This document shows, piece after piece, positions 46,600-57,429 of a stretch of 64,000 nucleotides of DNA. The notes below the pieces were generated by a model, which was not told the origin of the DNA, did not search any database, and worked only from the letters and a program-made list of their open reading frames with translations. The translations under genes were made by a program, and so were the position numbers. Each line of letters begins with the position of its first letter. The first letter of the stretch is position 1. Source of the stretch: Pollenia angustigena (taxonomy: Eukaryota; Arthropoda; Insecta; Diptera; Polleniidae); contig OV884058.1 of NCBI GenBank assembly GCA_930367215.1, positions 197,116,208-197,180,207 on the forward strand. Direction: 5' to 3'.

Positions 46600-48128
46600 C
46601 AACTATAGACAGGTATACAATTGAGCAGCGCGTTAAGACTCTTGAAGTCTGTTTCAAAAACGGGCGTTTAAATCAATATTCATTTCATGCACTTCGTGCG
46701 CAAATTTCAGCAAACCGGGTATGTTGGAAATGTGAAAACAACTGTTCGGTGCGGTTTATGTGCTGGCGGCGTTATCAGGCCGTACTGCTTCGAAAATGAG
46801 GTCGGCCAAGCAGTTACCATGAAAGTGTTCGCTACAGCGAGACGATACCGAATATGGCCAAAAATTAAGGATATGGACCTGGACGATATGTGGTTTCAAC
46901 AGGATGATGCCACTTGCTACACAGCCTACGAAACAATGGCTCTTTTGAGCGAGAAATTCAACTGGCGTGCTATTACACGTCGTGGTGATGTTCAATGGCC
47001 GCCACGATCATGTAAATTTACACCGTTGAACTTTTTTTTTTGGGATATTAAAAATAAAAAGTGTGTGTCAATAAGCCAAGAACAGTTTAAGAGTTAAAGG
47101 CTGAGATAATTCGGCACATTAAATACATTGAACAGAAATAATGTCTTAAGCTAAGATCCCACTATCGGCGCAATGTACCAATTTTTGGCGTATTTCATGT
47201 GCCGATAGTGTGAACGGTCAAAATGTTTTAATATGCGACAATCTGTTCAGAAATTGTGCTGACTGCGGGCAATCAAAATTAACCTAGATGCGCCGATAAT
47301 GTGAACACTATTTTGCACAATGTGGAGCAATCAAATTGTTTAATATGTACCGATTTTTATCGGCCACTTGTGTGCCGATCACAGTCGCCAATCAGCGCCG
47401 ATACAAGGGATGGCAAAACGATATTTTTAAATTGCACAAACTGGCTACTAAAATTTTACTTTTTTGAGCTTAATTGTACCAAAATTACATTTGTTTTATC
47501 TATTATTAATGTATTGAAACGTTAAAAAGTACATTTGTACTAAAATGAAAGAAAACAATTCGCTTTAACCAAAACATTGCAGTTGTATCGATGTTGCCAT
47601 CCCTGCTTTGTAAACATCTGTTTACAAAACAACAATTACAAAAAAAAAGAACAAGTGCAGTAAGTTTGAATGAAATTGAATATATTTTTTATTATTCATA
47701 CATACTTATATTAATATATTATTTAAAATTGTTAGGAAACATAATTAAATATTCGGACGGAGAGTTTTGTGAATTTCTAAAGTAAACTTATGTCTGCCAA
47801 CAAGTAAATAAACAAAAACATTTGATTTAATTTGCCCAAATAGCACGATAGTGTGACCGCATTGTACCGATTATTGTCGCAATTGAGTTTTGGCCGAAAT
47901 GAACCGAACAAAATTGTCACAAAGTGCGACGATAATGGGACCACCCAAGAATAAATTGTGCAATGTTTTTAAATGTGCGCCGATATAGCACGATAAAAAT
48001 CGTCACAGATTGTGCTATTTGAGCCGATAGTGGGACCTTAGCTTTAGAGCCATTCAAAATATGGATCATCGGATAGGATATGCCATCGATGCGGTGGCGA
48101 GCATTCGGCCGGTATTTTGTTACACACA
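46600..48128 (+). pseudogene. Mariner transposase, interrupted and catalytically dead
   Basis: TIEQRVKTLEVCFKNGRLNQ, then a deletion to GYVGNVKTTVRCGLCAGGVI, RPYCFENEVGQAVT, then WPKIKDMDLDDMWFQQDDAT and ETMALLSEKFNWRAITRRGD. The third catalytic motif reads WPPRSCKFTPLNFFFW, with Asn where Asp is required. The C-terminus is displaced downstream of the nested element (48047-48128). It has multiple disabling changes. Confidence 0.88.
47149..48043. mobile_element. 895-bp TIR element, TTA target
   Basis: Flanked by TTA at 47146-47148 and 48044-48046. The ends AGCTAAG then TCCCACTATCGGC match with one difference. Many subterminal CCGATAGTGTGA or CGATAATGGGACC motifs occur in both arms. The frames at 47301-47525 and 47591-47785 have no recognised domain. 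A 3-bp TTA duplication suggests PIF/Harbinger. Confidence 0.88.
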
Positions 48129-48306
48129 TAATTGTCATAGATCTCCTTATAATAATAAAAAAATATTAAGATAATTCTCCGAAAACTTTTTACAACTAAC
48201 ATGGTGCGCTTTTGTGTTCCGATTATCAAACATACTGCTAGTAACAAAAGATTTGCTAATACAAAAGAATTGTAGTTTGTATACAAACTTTGACAACTTG
48301 ACCACC

Positions 48307-48366
48307 AAATATTAAAACATCCGCACAAATGCATAGTACCCTACCCACAACTGATGGGTTGGTAAA
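48307..48366 (-). repeat. Type B dispersed repeat, tiny end fragment
   Basis: CATCCGCACAAATGCATAGT then ACCCTACCCACAACTGATGG, the TATACCC end in reverse. Confidence 0.55.
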
Positions 48367-48763
48367 AATATCTTATTGTTATGGTTAAAATAGTTACCTT
48401 ATTGATATCGAATAAACGGTTGCTAAATGTAACTTTTTTCTCATATTACTTTTAACGATGTTTACTTGGCTAAATACCCTCTCTACTTAAGCATAAGATC
48501 ATGGAAGTGAGAGCAAATTTATAGTAATTTCTAAGAGTTTTTTTCTTTCTGCCTGCATCTCTATATTGAAGCATAGTGTTGATCCATTTTAGAAATTTAA
48601 TATTGGAATACTGTTCCTTTATTTTGAAAGATGTATCATCATCATCAGTTATAGCGATTTTCAACATTTGTTTTTTTATTAATTTTAATAAGAAAACTTG
48701 TTGGCTCGGCAAACGTTATTTTGCCACACAACTTATTTCTTTCAGATGTAACAGTGTCTGCTA

Positions 48764-50077
48764 CACGCAGAGAAAAAATATGGTTGGGCATGGTTACGGC
48801 AACAACACTATGTTTAATGTAACAATATATTGTTGTCGTACACAAATAATTGTTATTTTTATTTAATATCAACAATATTATAGTTACTGTAAACATATCA
48901 ATGTTTACCGCAATTATGAATTTGAGTATTGTTGACCGAAAAATAATTATTTTTCTAACAACTTAATTATGATAACTTTCTAAACAAATTATATTTTTCA
49001 CAACCACATCATGATATTTAATAGCCATAACATGATAACTTTCTATACATTTATCATATTATGTTAAATATGCAATCAAACTATTTTTACTCTAATCATA
49101 TTATATTAGCGCCATTTGTAAAATAGTTTTAAAGCAGTTGTGTCGTTTTTTTATTTGTGAGCGGTTAATTAATTAAAAGATAAAATTCCATACAAAAATA
49201 AGTTTAAAGAAATTAAAATATTAAAATATTAGCGGAGTTCATTCAAGTATTAGTGATTTAATACTGCAAATGCAAAATATCATAGTTTTTTTGTAAAATC
49301 CAAAAACAAAACACACAGAGATTTCGTTATATATTTTATAAAAGTGCTACGATATTTCTGTGGTTTTCATGGGCAACCGCGTATGTCTTAAAGTAATTTT
49401 TCAGACAAGCCGAAAAACCATTCTAGATCAAACTATGGGCTAGGTATTGCACTTTTTAAACTTTGTCATTACGTTAAAAAATCGGAATTGATCCATCATT
49501 TAAAAAAAAAAGTAAAGAGCGTTCAGAATTAGGCAATATGGCATCAACATCTTAAAATCGAAAAAATGGGCATACGCTGATGCCCATGAAAACCACAGAT
49601 TTTTCATTTGCTCTTTTGCAAGCCTTATATTGAACTCCGCTATTTGATTAACATTAAGAAAAATTGTAAAAAGCCACAAAATAAAAAATCGATGCAAACA
49701 AATTTTAATTCATTTTGTATTTTTATGACAGCTAAGAAAGGTGCTGTATCATTATATGATTGCTTCTAAATTTATTATGACTAACATGATGATAACATTA
49801 TTACTTTTTAGCTTATTATGATTTACATGACAATAATATGATTTATTTTTTAGCTTATTATGATTAACACGACAATAATTTGATTACTTCTTAACTTAGT
49901 ATGATTAACAGAATAATAATAAAATTAAGGGAAAAATATTATGATGTAATAGTACGAGTATATTAAGCCATAATATGATTCAACAATAATCTTAATATGG
50001 TGACTACAATCATAATTCTTATCATAATATGTTGCTCTTAGAATATGTTTACCACAATCATGTTTTTTCTTTGCGTG
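48764..50077 (-). mobile_element. Large MITE family 1, copy 2 (inverted)
   Basis: 1,314 bp in inverted orientation relative to the copy at 2097. The ends are TACACGCAGAGAAAAAATA and, read inward from the right, TACACGCAAAGAAAAAACA. It carries the complete small TCTGTGG MITE at 49357-49599, at the same internal position where copy 1 has only a truncated one. It is inserted in the repeat array that begins near 48700. Confidence 0.85.
49357..49599. mobile_element. Small TCTGTGG MITE nested in large MITE copy 2
   Basis: 243 bp with inverted ends (TCTGTGGTTTTCATGGGCAA and its diverged complement ending CCACAGA). The flanking sequences (GTGCTACGATATT on one side, GCAAATGAAAAA on the other) are joined around the truncated version at 2571 in copy 1. 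Confidence 0.8.
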
Positions 50078-51050
50078 TAGCCAATTTTTAAGAAAAAATT
50101 ATAGGCTATAGTTCTTTTCGGATGTTACACTATTTGCCTACCCAATTTTATGAAAATTAATTGGTAAGTTAAGAAGATATAGGGAGGCGGAGCTTTTACC
50201 CCTCTTGCCCTATTTAATGCCCCGTCCTCTCTCCGATGTTACAGTGTATGCATGCCAAATTTTAAGAAAACCTGTTGAATAGTTACGAAGATAGAGGGAG
50301 GGGGATCTTTTACCCCTCTTGCTCTATTTCGCGCCCTAAATAATAAAAACTATAGCCTATAGTTCTTTCCAACTGTAACACTATTTGCCTGCGAAAAAAT
50401 CGGTTGATTAGTTACGAAGATATAGTGAGGGGGAGCTTTTAGCCCTCTTACCCTATTTCCCACCCTATTCCCTATTCTCTTTCAGATGTTACATTGTCTG
50501 CATGCCAAATTTTAAGAAAACCGGTTGATTAGCTTAGAAGATTTGGGAGTGGGAGCTTGTACCCCTATTGCAATATTTTGCGCCCTCCAGCGATATAAAA
50601 TTTACTCTACGACCTATTCTCATACCTAACAAATACACATACAAAATTTCATAAAAATCGGTCAAGCCGTTTCGGAGGAGTTCAAAATGGAGGGCATTTT
50701 GTTGATATTTGTATGGGAATATAAATACATGTTTCGGAATGAATGCAGTGTTCACTAAAATGGCTATAACCCATGCACGAATACACATTTTAAGACCGTT
50801 AATGCATAAAAACCTTTGTATTGACGTCAGCATCCACGTGAACGCAGAGAACAGAGAACATCAATTACTAACACAATGCCACTTATTTTTATATATATAG
50901 AAGATAAAAATTATTATTTTAAAAGAAAAACGGCAAACAAATTTTATGGCTAAACTTTGAAAAATGGTAAAAAAAAAAAAAAATGGGTAATGCCTAAACT
51001 TATTTTTCAATAGCTAACCAAGGTGAAAAAAGGCTAAATTGGCAACACTG

Positions 51051-51894
51051 TATCCTATATATGTTCGTATCCAAATGTACTAATTCCTAATAAGATTCTT
51101 CCTCCTTTGCAAATTATTATTCTGGTGAAAATTATTAAACTTCATCAAAACCTCATCAATTGCACTATCGCCAATTTAAATAAATAAATCATTCACGTAT
51201 TTCGGCAGTATTTTTTGATTTTTAGCTAAATTTGATGGCACTGTAAAAAACATCAACATTTTCTCAAAATCTTTGCTTTAATACAATAAAACTCAGACAT
51301 TTCTTATTGGGTCAACTTAGCCACTATTCAACGCTAAGTTTAGCCTTTAAAACAATATATAGTTTTTGCTTAATAAATCAGACTTTTGACTCTAGAAGAC
51401 GGCTGAAAAAGAAGTATGCAGAGAAAAGCATCAAATTGAAGTGATGGGATAAAACTAAGCTCATATTCAGATTAAGCATGAAAAAAAAACATAAGAATCA
51501 AATGTCAATCAAATATTATTTTAAGGCCTGTATTCACAAAAATATTTGAAATTTAATAAATGTTGACGAAACAATAATTATATGAAAAATTTCCTTAGCA
51601 AACGTTTGTTAAATTTAATAATCGTTTATAAATACGGGGGTAATACTTTGTTTTATGTCCTGCAAGTGCAGGACATCACAGTTCCTGTTCACGTATCTAC
51701 GTGTTTAGCGCTCTTCTAATCGGGTAAGTCCTGCAGTATCTATTTTTTTAAAGATTGTGTGCCCGCTATCATTTTAAATATTCCGAGTTAGTGGATTTGA
51801 ATGCAATTCGAGAGTTTTTAAATATTTTACTGCGTGTTTTTCGTAATCATAGTTTTTACCCTGGAAATACTAGACGTATGATTAATATTAAGTA
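51051..51894. other. Intronic sequence; possible small hairpin MITE
   Basis: Around 51525-51650, GGCCTGTATTCACAAAA and TTTATAAATACGGGGG may be diverged ends of a small MITE. Otherwise nothing is recognised. Confidence 0.3.
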
Positions 51895-52283
51895 TACACT
51901 CAAAATATTATGTAGTTAAATTCAAACGAAAATTCATTTGAAACAAATTAAAATTCATTTAAAAAACGGATCATTTACATTTCATTTAAAACAAATGATT
52001 TTTTCAGTAATTTCTAAGTTTTTTATTTATTGAACATCATATTCGTTAAAATTGAATAGTTTTTACTTTTAAAAAATATATTTTAACCGATAAAAATCAA
52101 ACAAATTAACAAAAAAAAAATACGGAAAACATTATTTTTTGGTAGTTTGTTTTTTTAATAACAAACATAAATGTTGAAAAATAAATTTATTCGTAAAATA
52201 ACTATATTTTTATTCAATTTTAACAGCACCGAAAACGAATTTAATAACCTACAATCAGTTACTGTAATAATTTTATGAGTGTA
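51895..52283. mobile_element. 389-bp MITE, TACACTCAWAATATTA ends
   Basis: The left end is TACACTCAAAATATTATGTA; the right end inward is TACACTCATAAAATTATTAC. The interior is AT-rich with AAATTCATTTGAAACAAAT-like palindromic motifs. A related end is at about 35995-36015. Confidence 0.65.
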
Positions 52284-53032
52284 AGGAGAAACAATTGTAC
52301 GCCTTGTAGTTCTGTTTAAAATAACAAACACATGCTAAAAAAAATCGGAGTTTTTCCGACACATTTAAAAAATTTTCCCTACAAAAATCTCTACGCATTA
52401 TTGCCATTAAAAAAGAAGAAAAAACTTAAGTTATAAGTATGTACTTTTAATTAAATTCAATTAAATCTTTCTACATTGAATAGGGTATACCGCAGTGTAC
52501 ATATCTATTTTTCCAGTCTCTTATAGCTGTAGCAATTGGTACCCACTATTCGTTAGCTTGTTCGCTAACCCTAAGTCATGCCGGAAACATATGTTTTTTA
52601 ACGACAAATCATTTATTTGTCACTATGGAATTGATGTCCATTACACAAACAATTGCTTAGAAGCCCCACCTCTTTGTTTCTTGAGATATCTTAGAAAAAA
52701 ACTTTACATACATATTATTGTCGCCAAATTTTAAAACCACAAACAAATCTGGAAATATATTTTTCGACGATTTTAGGGATAAGAAAATGTTTTAACCGTT
52801 TTGGACAAAAAAATATCACTAAAAATACGAAAAGTCCCTGCATATTGGAGATTATAAAAAATCTCCTATTTTTCCTACGCTTCGATTTAGTATAAAAAAT
52901 ACCAACATGTAGGAATTTTCCCCTACTGCTTGCAACACTGATTACAAAACAACATTTTTCTACAAAAAAAAAAATAAATTTTTGTTACATTAACGTTTAA
53001 TTCCAAATACCTTTTAACAATAAATTATTTTT

Positions 53033-53640
53033 TTATACCCTTCACCACAGAGGGTATACTAAATTTGTCATTCCGTGTGAAACTTTTTTATTATTCGTCT
53101 CAGACCCCATAAAGTATATATATTCTGGGTCCTTGAGTAATTCTAAGTCGATTTAGCCATGTCCATCTGTACGTCCGTCTGTTGAAAACACGCTCATTTT
53201 CGAAAAACTCAAAAGAACTAAAGAAACTGGGTGTCAAATTGCTTGTAGTTATCCTAAGCAGTTTGGGATTGAAATCCAGCAAAATCGCTTCAGTAGGATC
53301 AGAGCTATGAATCAAAATGTGGAACCACCACTTAAAAAAACTTGATAATTTTGTTACAAAAACTTACATAAATTGTGGAATAATGCACAGAATGATATAA
53401 GATTTTGCAAAAAATCGTTTTATTCGACTGGAAATCACGAATATCCGTCCATAATTTACCCTAGGCCCCATATAAGCCGTACTCCCGCAAAACAGTATAG
53501 TACGCATAAAACCCTAATTAACAATGCAATTATAACATATTTTGGCACGTCACAGTTTAATAGGACTAGAAATGACACTGTTAAGTTTCGTGAAGATCGG
53601 TACATAATTTACCCTAGGCCCCATATAAACACTACTTCCT
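53033..53640 (+). repeat. Type A dispersed repeat, copy 4
   Basis: TATACCCTTCACCACAGAGG start, AATTTGTCATTCCGTGTGAA, then two GTTTCGTGAAGATCGG-like units. The 3' end is lost. Confidence 0.75.
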
Positions 53641-54453
53641 ACTTTTTTTAAATTTAAATTATTTTAATGAAGACAGGCATACATTTTTTACCCATTTACT
53701 TCCTCTAAAGGTCCAAATGTCAAAAAAGTACCAAATGACTTTCCACTTGTAATTTTTAATGAACAACAATAAGAATTAAGTTAAAAAAATCCCGGTTTAA
53801 TTAAAAAAATTATCAATTTGACAACGAAAAAGTACCAAAAAGTAGAGCTTTATAACCAAAAAGGCTAAAGAAAGAAATATGATTTCAATTATTTCCCTTT
53901 ATTGGTACTTTTTTCTCCCTATTAAAGTTCCAAAAATATTGTAGTAAGAGCTTAACATTCATTACGTTTGTGTCACTGAATGGAGAAAAATGTTTGTAAA
54001 AAAGTACCAAAAATAGATACGATTTGCTCCCCACAAAAGTTCGAATTTTGAAAAATTTCTAAATTTATATTTTTATTTGAAGTTGAGAATGCGACATAAT
54101 TTTTATTTCTATGTTGATTAGTTTAAAAGATAGAGAGGTTGACAAGATGTTTCAAGACAACAGTTTTACTCCCTAAAAGAGCATTGCTTAAAAAATGTAC
54201 CAGATACCTGTTCACTATTTTTTTTATTTTTTTTTGTGTACAACAAAATTTAATTTTTTCTTGTTTCCCTTTTAGCTTAAAATATAAAAGGTTAGTGAAT
54301 TTACTTGGTTTTACCCCCTAAACATTCGAATTTTCAAAAATCCCCTGTGTTTGTGAATCGATTTGGCGAGAGACCAACCTGCGGTCCAATTTCTTTTTAT
54401 CTTCAGCCGTTTAGGTTGTGCGAGGATAATCAGTCCTAACTGCAAAAATAGCA
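53641..54453. other. Intronic sequence with AAAGTACCAAAA motifs
   Basis: Scattered AAAAAAGTACCAAAA, related to the 15-bp satellite motif. No gene. Confidence 0.4.
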
Positions 54454-54660
54454 TAAGCGACATCATTTTCGTTTTTTTTTTTTAAATAAACGAATTTGTT
54501 GGCAACACTTGCATCATCTCCTAAAAAGTTATGGTCACATAAGGTACCCTTACGATTTTATGGCAAAAACGATTTTAGCTTAAGCGACAACCTTCATACA
54601 AAATTTTTGTGAAATAAAATAGAAAAAACCTTTCCTGTAATATTGTGTTTTTGTCGCTAA
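54454..54660. mobile_element. MITE, TAAGCGACA ends, copy 2
   Basis: Direct-orientation copy of 38503-38714, about 207 bp and roughly 85% identical by eye. The end is slightly altered (GTCGCTAA). Confidence 0.8.
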
Positions 54661-56559
54661 AGCGTAAGGGCTCGATATGTAGATGATACTTTTTAACTAA
54701 AAAAAAAATGTACCAGAAAAGTAGACTTTAATATAAACATGTGTAGAAGTGTCTATATTTCTGGAAAAACTGTTTACAAGTACTGTTTCACAATGCCGTC
54801 ATTTGTGTACTGGTTTTCCCCAGCATTTTGGCTTTTTAATTTGAATTTTACCGTAATTCGATTAAATATGAAATTTATATGCATGATGAAGGTAAAATTT
54901 CATGTTTTCGGCATCAGGTTTAAATTATCATAAAAATGCATCAAGATTGGTTTACAAAATGTTGTAATTAAATTTACACTAATTTTCCAATAATGAGTTT
55001 TATATGCGTGTGTGTGTTTTTAACATCTTAAATGGAAAACAAGCTAATTTAACAAACTCATTTGCATTATTTCAAATGAAATCATTTGAATTAAAATAAA
55101 TAAAGATTTCCCATAAAACCTGTACGATAATAACTATTTAAGCTCTGAAAGGCCATTCTTTCTATAAAAATTAATAGAAACATATTTTTTGAATGGAATA
55201 AAATTGTACAGATTAGTTAGATTTACGATAATTATACAATTGGGCAATAAATGAAATTGAAACATGGCAAATACTTTTGAGAATTGTGAATAGTTCCTTT
55301 GGTGTGTGTTGCAAAATGATTTATTTTGCAAAAGGAATTTATTTTTGTTGAGTTTTTTTTGTTTTGATAAATAAAAAATTGCCAATTGACCATGTTTAAA
55401 TTTATTAATTGATGTTTTTTTAGTAAAGTTCTTTTTTAATGTCATTTAATTATGTTAAGTGCTTTTTGTTGTTGCAAAATCATTGCCGCCACATAACAAA
55501 ACAAATGGTGCTGTTAATTTATGTAATTTTTTTTTTGTTAATTTATCTGCTGATATAAAAAAATGTCTACAGAGTTGATTTAAAAAATGACGTCGTTATT
55601 AATTTGGGTTGAACACATCTGGCTTTTTTAATATTAAAAGTATGCTACAGAAAAGTAATAAATATTTTTCCAAAGATGTATGGCACAATGGGGTTGGTTA
55701 AAAAATATTGGTGTAAGGCTGGATAATAAAAATAATATTTAAATAATAAATAAGAACATTAAAAAAATTTTTTTTTAAAACTTTTCTTAAAAAAGAACAT
55801 TTAAAAAAAATGTCCACCCCCCCCCCCCCCCCCCTAGATTTTATCCTGGCGCCGCCCATGTATTCGTGTATTGTCATCGGGAATATGTATGCCTGTAAAG
55901 TTTCATCCATTTGCATTGAGTATAAGGCGGTTAAATTAACGTTACAAGATTTGATTTTCCGAAGTGAAGCTAAAGAAAAGGTTTTAATAAAAAGGAAAAA
56001 GTGCTTAAGTTGTTTAAAATAAATGCAAGTAAATAGCACTTTTGTGATCTTCACGTTTCAGAAAACACATGATCAAAATTTCAATTATTTTGTACAATAT
56101 TTCGGGAAGTTAAAGCAAAATTACTTTTTGCTTATCTTTTTTCAAAGTGCAATTAATTGTGCAATATTATTGTGTATGACTTTCGCCATATTATTTTCAT
56201 TTTTTCCTGTATTATACAATAAGCTGCACATTGGCTTAATAAATTCAATAAAAAGGTAAACATAACCTATAGGAATAACATAAACAGCATTGTAAAATGC
56301 TGCCAGCACATTCTACTTTATTTTCGTTGTGTAATAAAAATCAAAAGTCTTTTGATTGTTGCCAATACATTGTGCCACCTTCGAATATCACATACACATT
56401 GGCGATACAATAGTACAATACGTAAAATTGAACAATTTTATTGCAAGTATATGAGCCGCTTAAGTTTAATTCCGTTCTGTGGCCTTAGTTATGTTTAAAT
56501 GAAAAAAAAACTAGAAATTAAAAACCAAATAAGTACCAGGTGCAATAAGGGCTCCACGA
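54661..56559. other. Intronic sequence with a poly(C) tract
   Basis: A C run of about 21 bp at 55815-55834, followed by CTAGATTTTATCCTGGCGCC, which from memory is a common insect repeat border. Frames at 55134-55445, 55698-56054 and 56023-56259 have no domain. Confidence 0.4.
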
Positions 56560-57130
56560 AAAGCCCCCCAATGAAATAACGCCCAAACGAGATATGAAAT
56601 AACTCCCAATTTTTTTTTTGGCTGGTTTTTTTTTTTTGGGAATTGTTTCATTCCTTATTTGAGGTTTTCAAATTACGAAATAATCTCCAATGAAATAACA
56701 CCCAACAAATTTTTAAAATTCGGGGCTTGTTTCATAGCGTGTATAATTTGGGTGTTATTTCATTTTTTATTCGGGCTTATTTCATTTCTAAAGTTAATAA
56801 TTTTGCGACTTTGTTGTTGGTCCATGTTGACTTCATGAAATCCTTGGTGAAACTGACAATTTAAGGAATTTCGGGCATAATTTCATTTTTGGTGCTGATG
56901 GGGTTTATTTCATCGGGGGTTATTTCCTTTTTATCATTGGGTGTTATTTCATATGAAATAACCTGCAATAAGTCCCAGCTAAAGTACTCCCAATGAAATA
57001 AATCCCAAAGTAAAAAAATTTAATAAGTCCCAAATTAAAAATTAAACAAATCCCAAATTTTGGGCTATATTTAATAATTAAATAACTGCCAAAGAAATTA
57101 ATGAAATATTTTCCAAAAACAGTCCGTCGA
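56560..57130. repeat. Array of GAAATAAC-CCCAA motif in both orientations
   Basis: At least a dozen copies of a core like ATGAAATAACRCCCAA or its complement TTGGGYGTTATTTCAT, irregularly spaced. One near 56945 forms the perfect palindrome GTTATTTCATATGAAATAAC. No family known to me. Confidence 0.8.
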
Positions 57131-57299
57131 ACAGGAAAAGGATCCAAAAATAATTAAAGAACTCCAAGACGGGACTTCGGTCGGGCGCAAGGGTTTTCTC
57201 CTCTATGGTATAACAAACACCGGTTTCGTTAATTTAAGCTCCTAAACCTGGACTTGAGCACGGACGAAGGCCTGCTATGCAGAGAAGTTTCAGTTTACG

Positions 57300-57360
57300 A
57301 TTCAGGATTTTTAAATTTGGGATTTTAAAATTCGGGATTTTCGAATTCGGGATTTAATGT
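57300..57360. repeat. Short tandem TTCGGGATTTT repeat
   Basis: Three to four units of about 16-17 bp (AATTCGGGATTTTCGAATTC). Confidence 0.7.
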
Positions 57361-57429
57361 TTAAGGTATACGACCCCAACAAAATAAGTACTTATGTTTT
57401 AAGCTAATTTTTAGTTGAATATTTACATA

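Larger units (their letters stand above)
46491..48306 (+). mobile_element. Mariner (DD41D-type) split by a TTA-flanked element
   Basis: The left end AGGGTGGTCAAAC and the right end TTGACCACC (inverted, imperfect) bracket a mariner transposase. Coding resumes after the nested 895-bp element with RAIQNMDHRIGY and, in another frame, CHRCGGEHSAGILLHT-stop. Without the insertion the mariner is about 0.9 kb. Confidence 0.8.
48700..50904. repeat. Degenerate ~130-bp module array ending in ATATATATAG
   Basis: Four or more modules with TTTCAGATGTTACATTGTCT, GCATGCCAAATTTTAAGAAA and GGGAGCTTTTACCCCTCTTG, then AAAATCGGTCAAGCCGTTTC and a terminal TTTTTATATATATAGAAGAT. It is interrupted by the large MITE at 48764-50077. 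The layout resembles the 3' regions of RTE-like non-autonomous retroelements; this is inference. Confidence 0.55.
48395..51050. mobile_element. Right part of a second CAGTGTTGCCAA hAT, interrupted
   Basis: 48395-48690 matches 20330-20700 of the first hAT element (AACGGTTGCTAAATGTAAC, then CGATGTTTACTTGGCTAAAT). 50905-51050 matches its right end (AAAAACGGCAAA-, then AAATTGGCAACACTG). Between them lie the repeat array and the inverted large MITE. Confidence 0.75.

Noticed and set aside
54739..54933. 64-codon frame with aromatic-rich sequence
   Set aside because: No homology recognised, no splice or promoter context, length expected by chance.
55698..56022. Frame with GGARIKSRGGGGG
   Set aside because: Translation across a poly(C) tract and a common repeat border; no gene structure.
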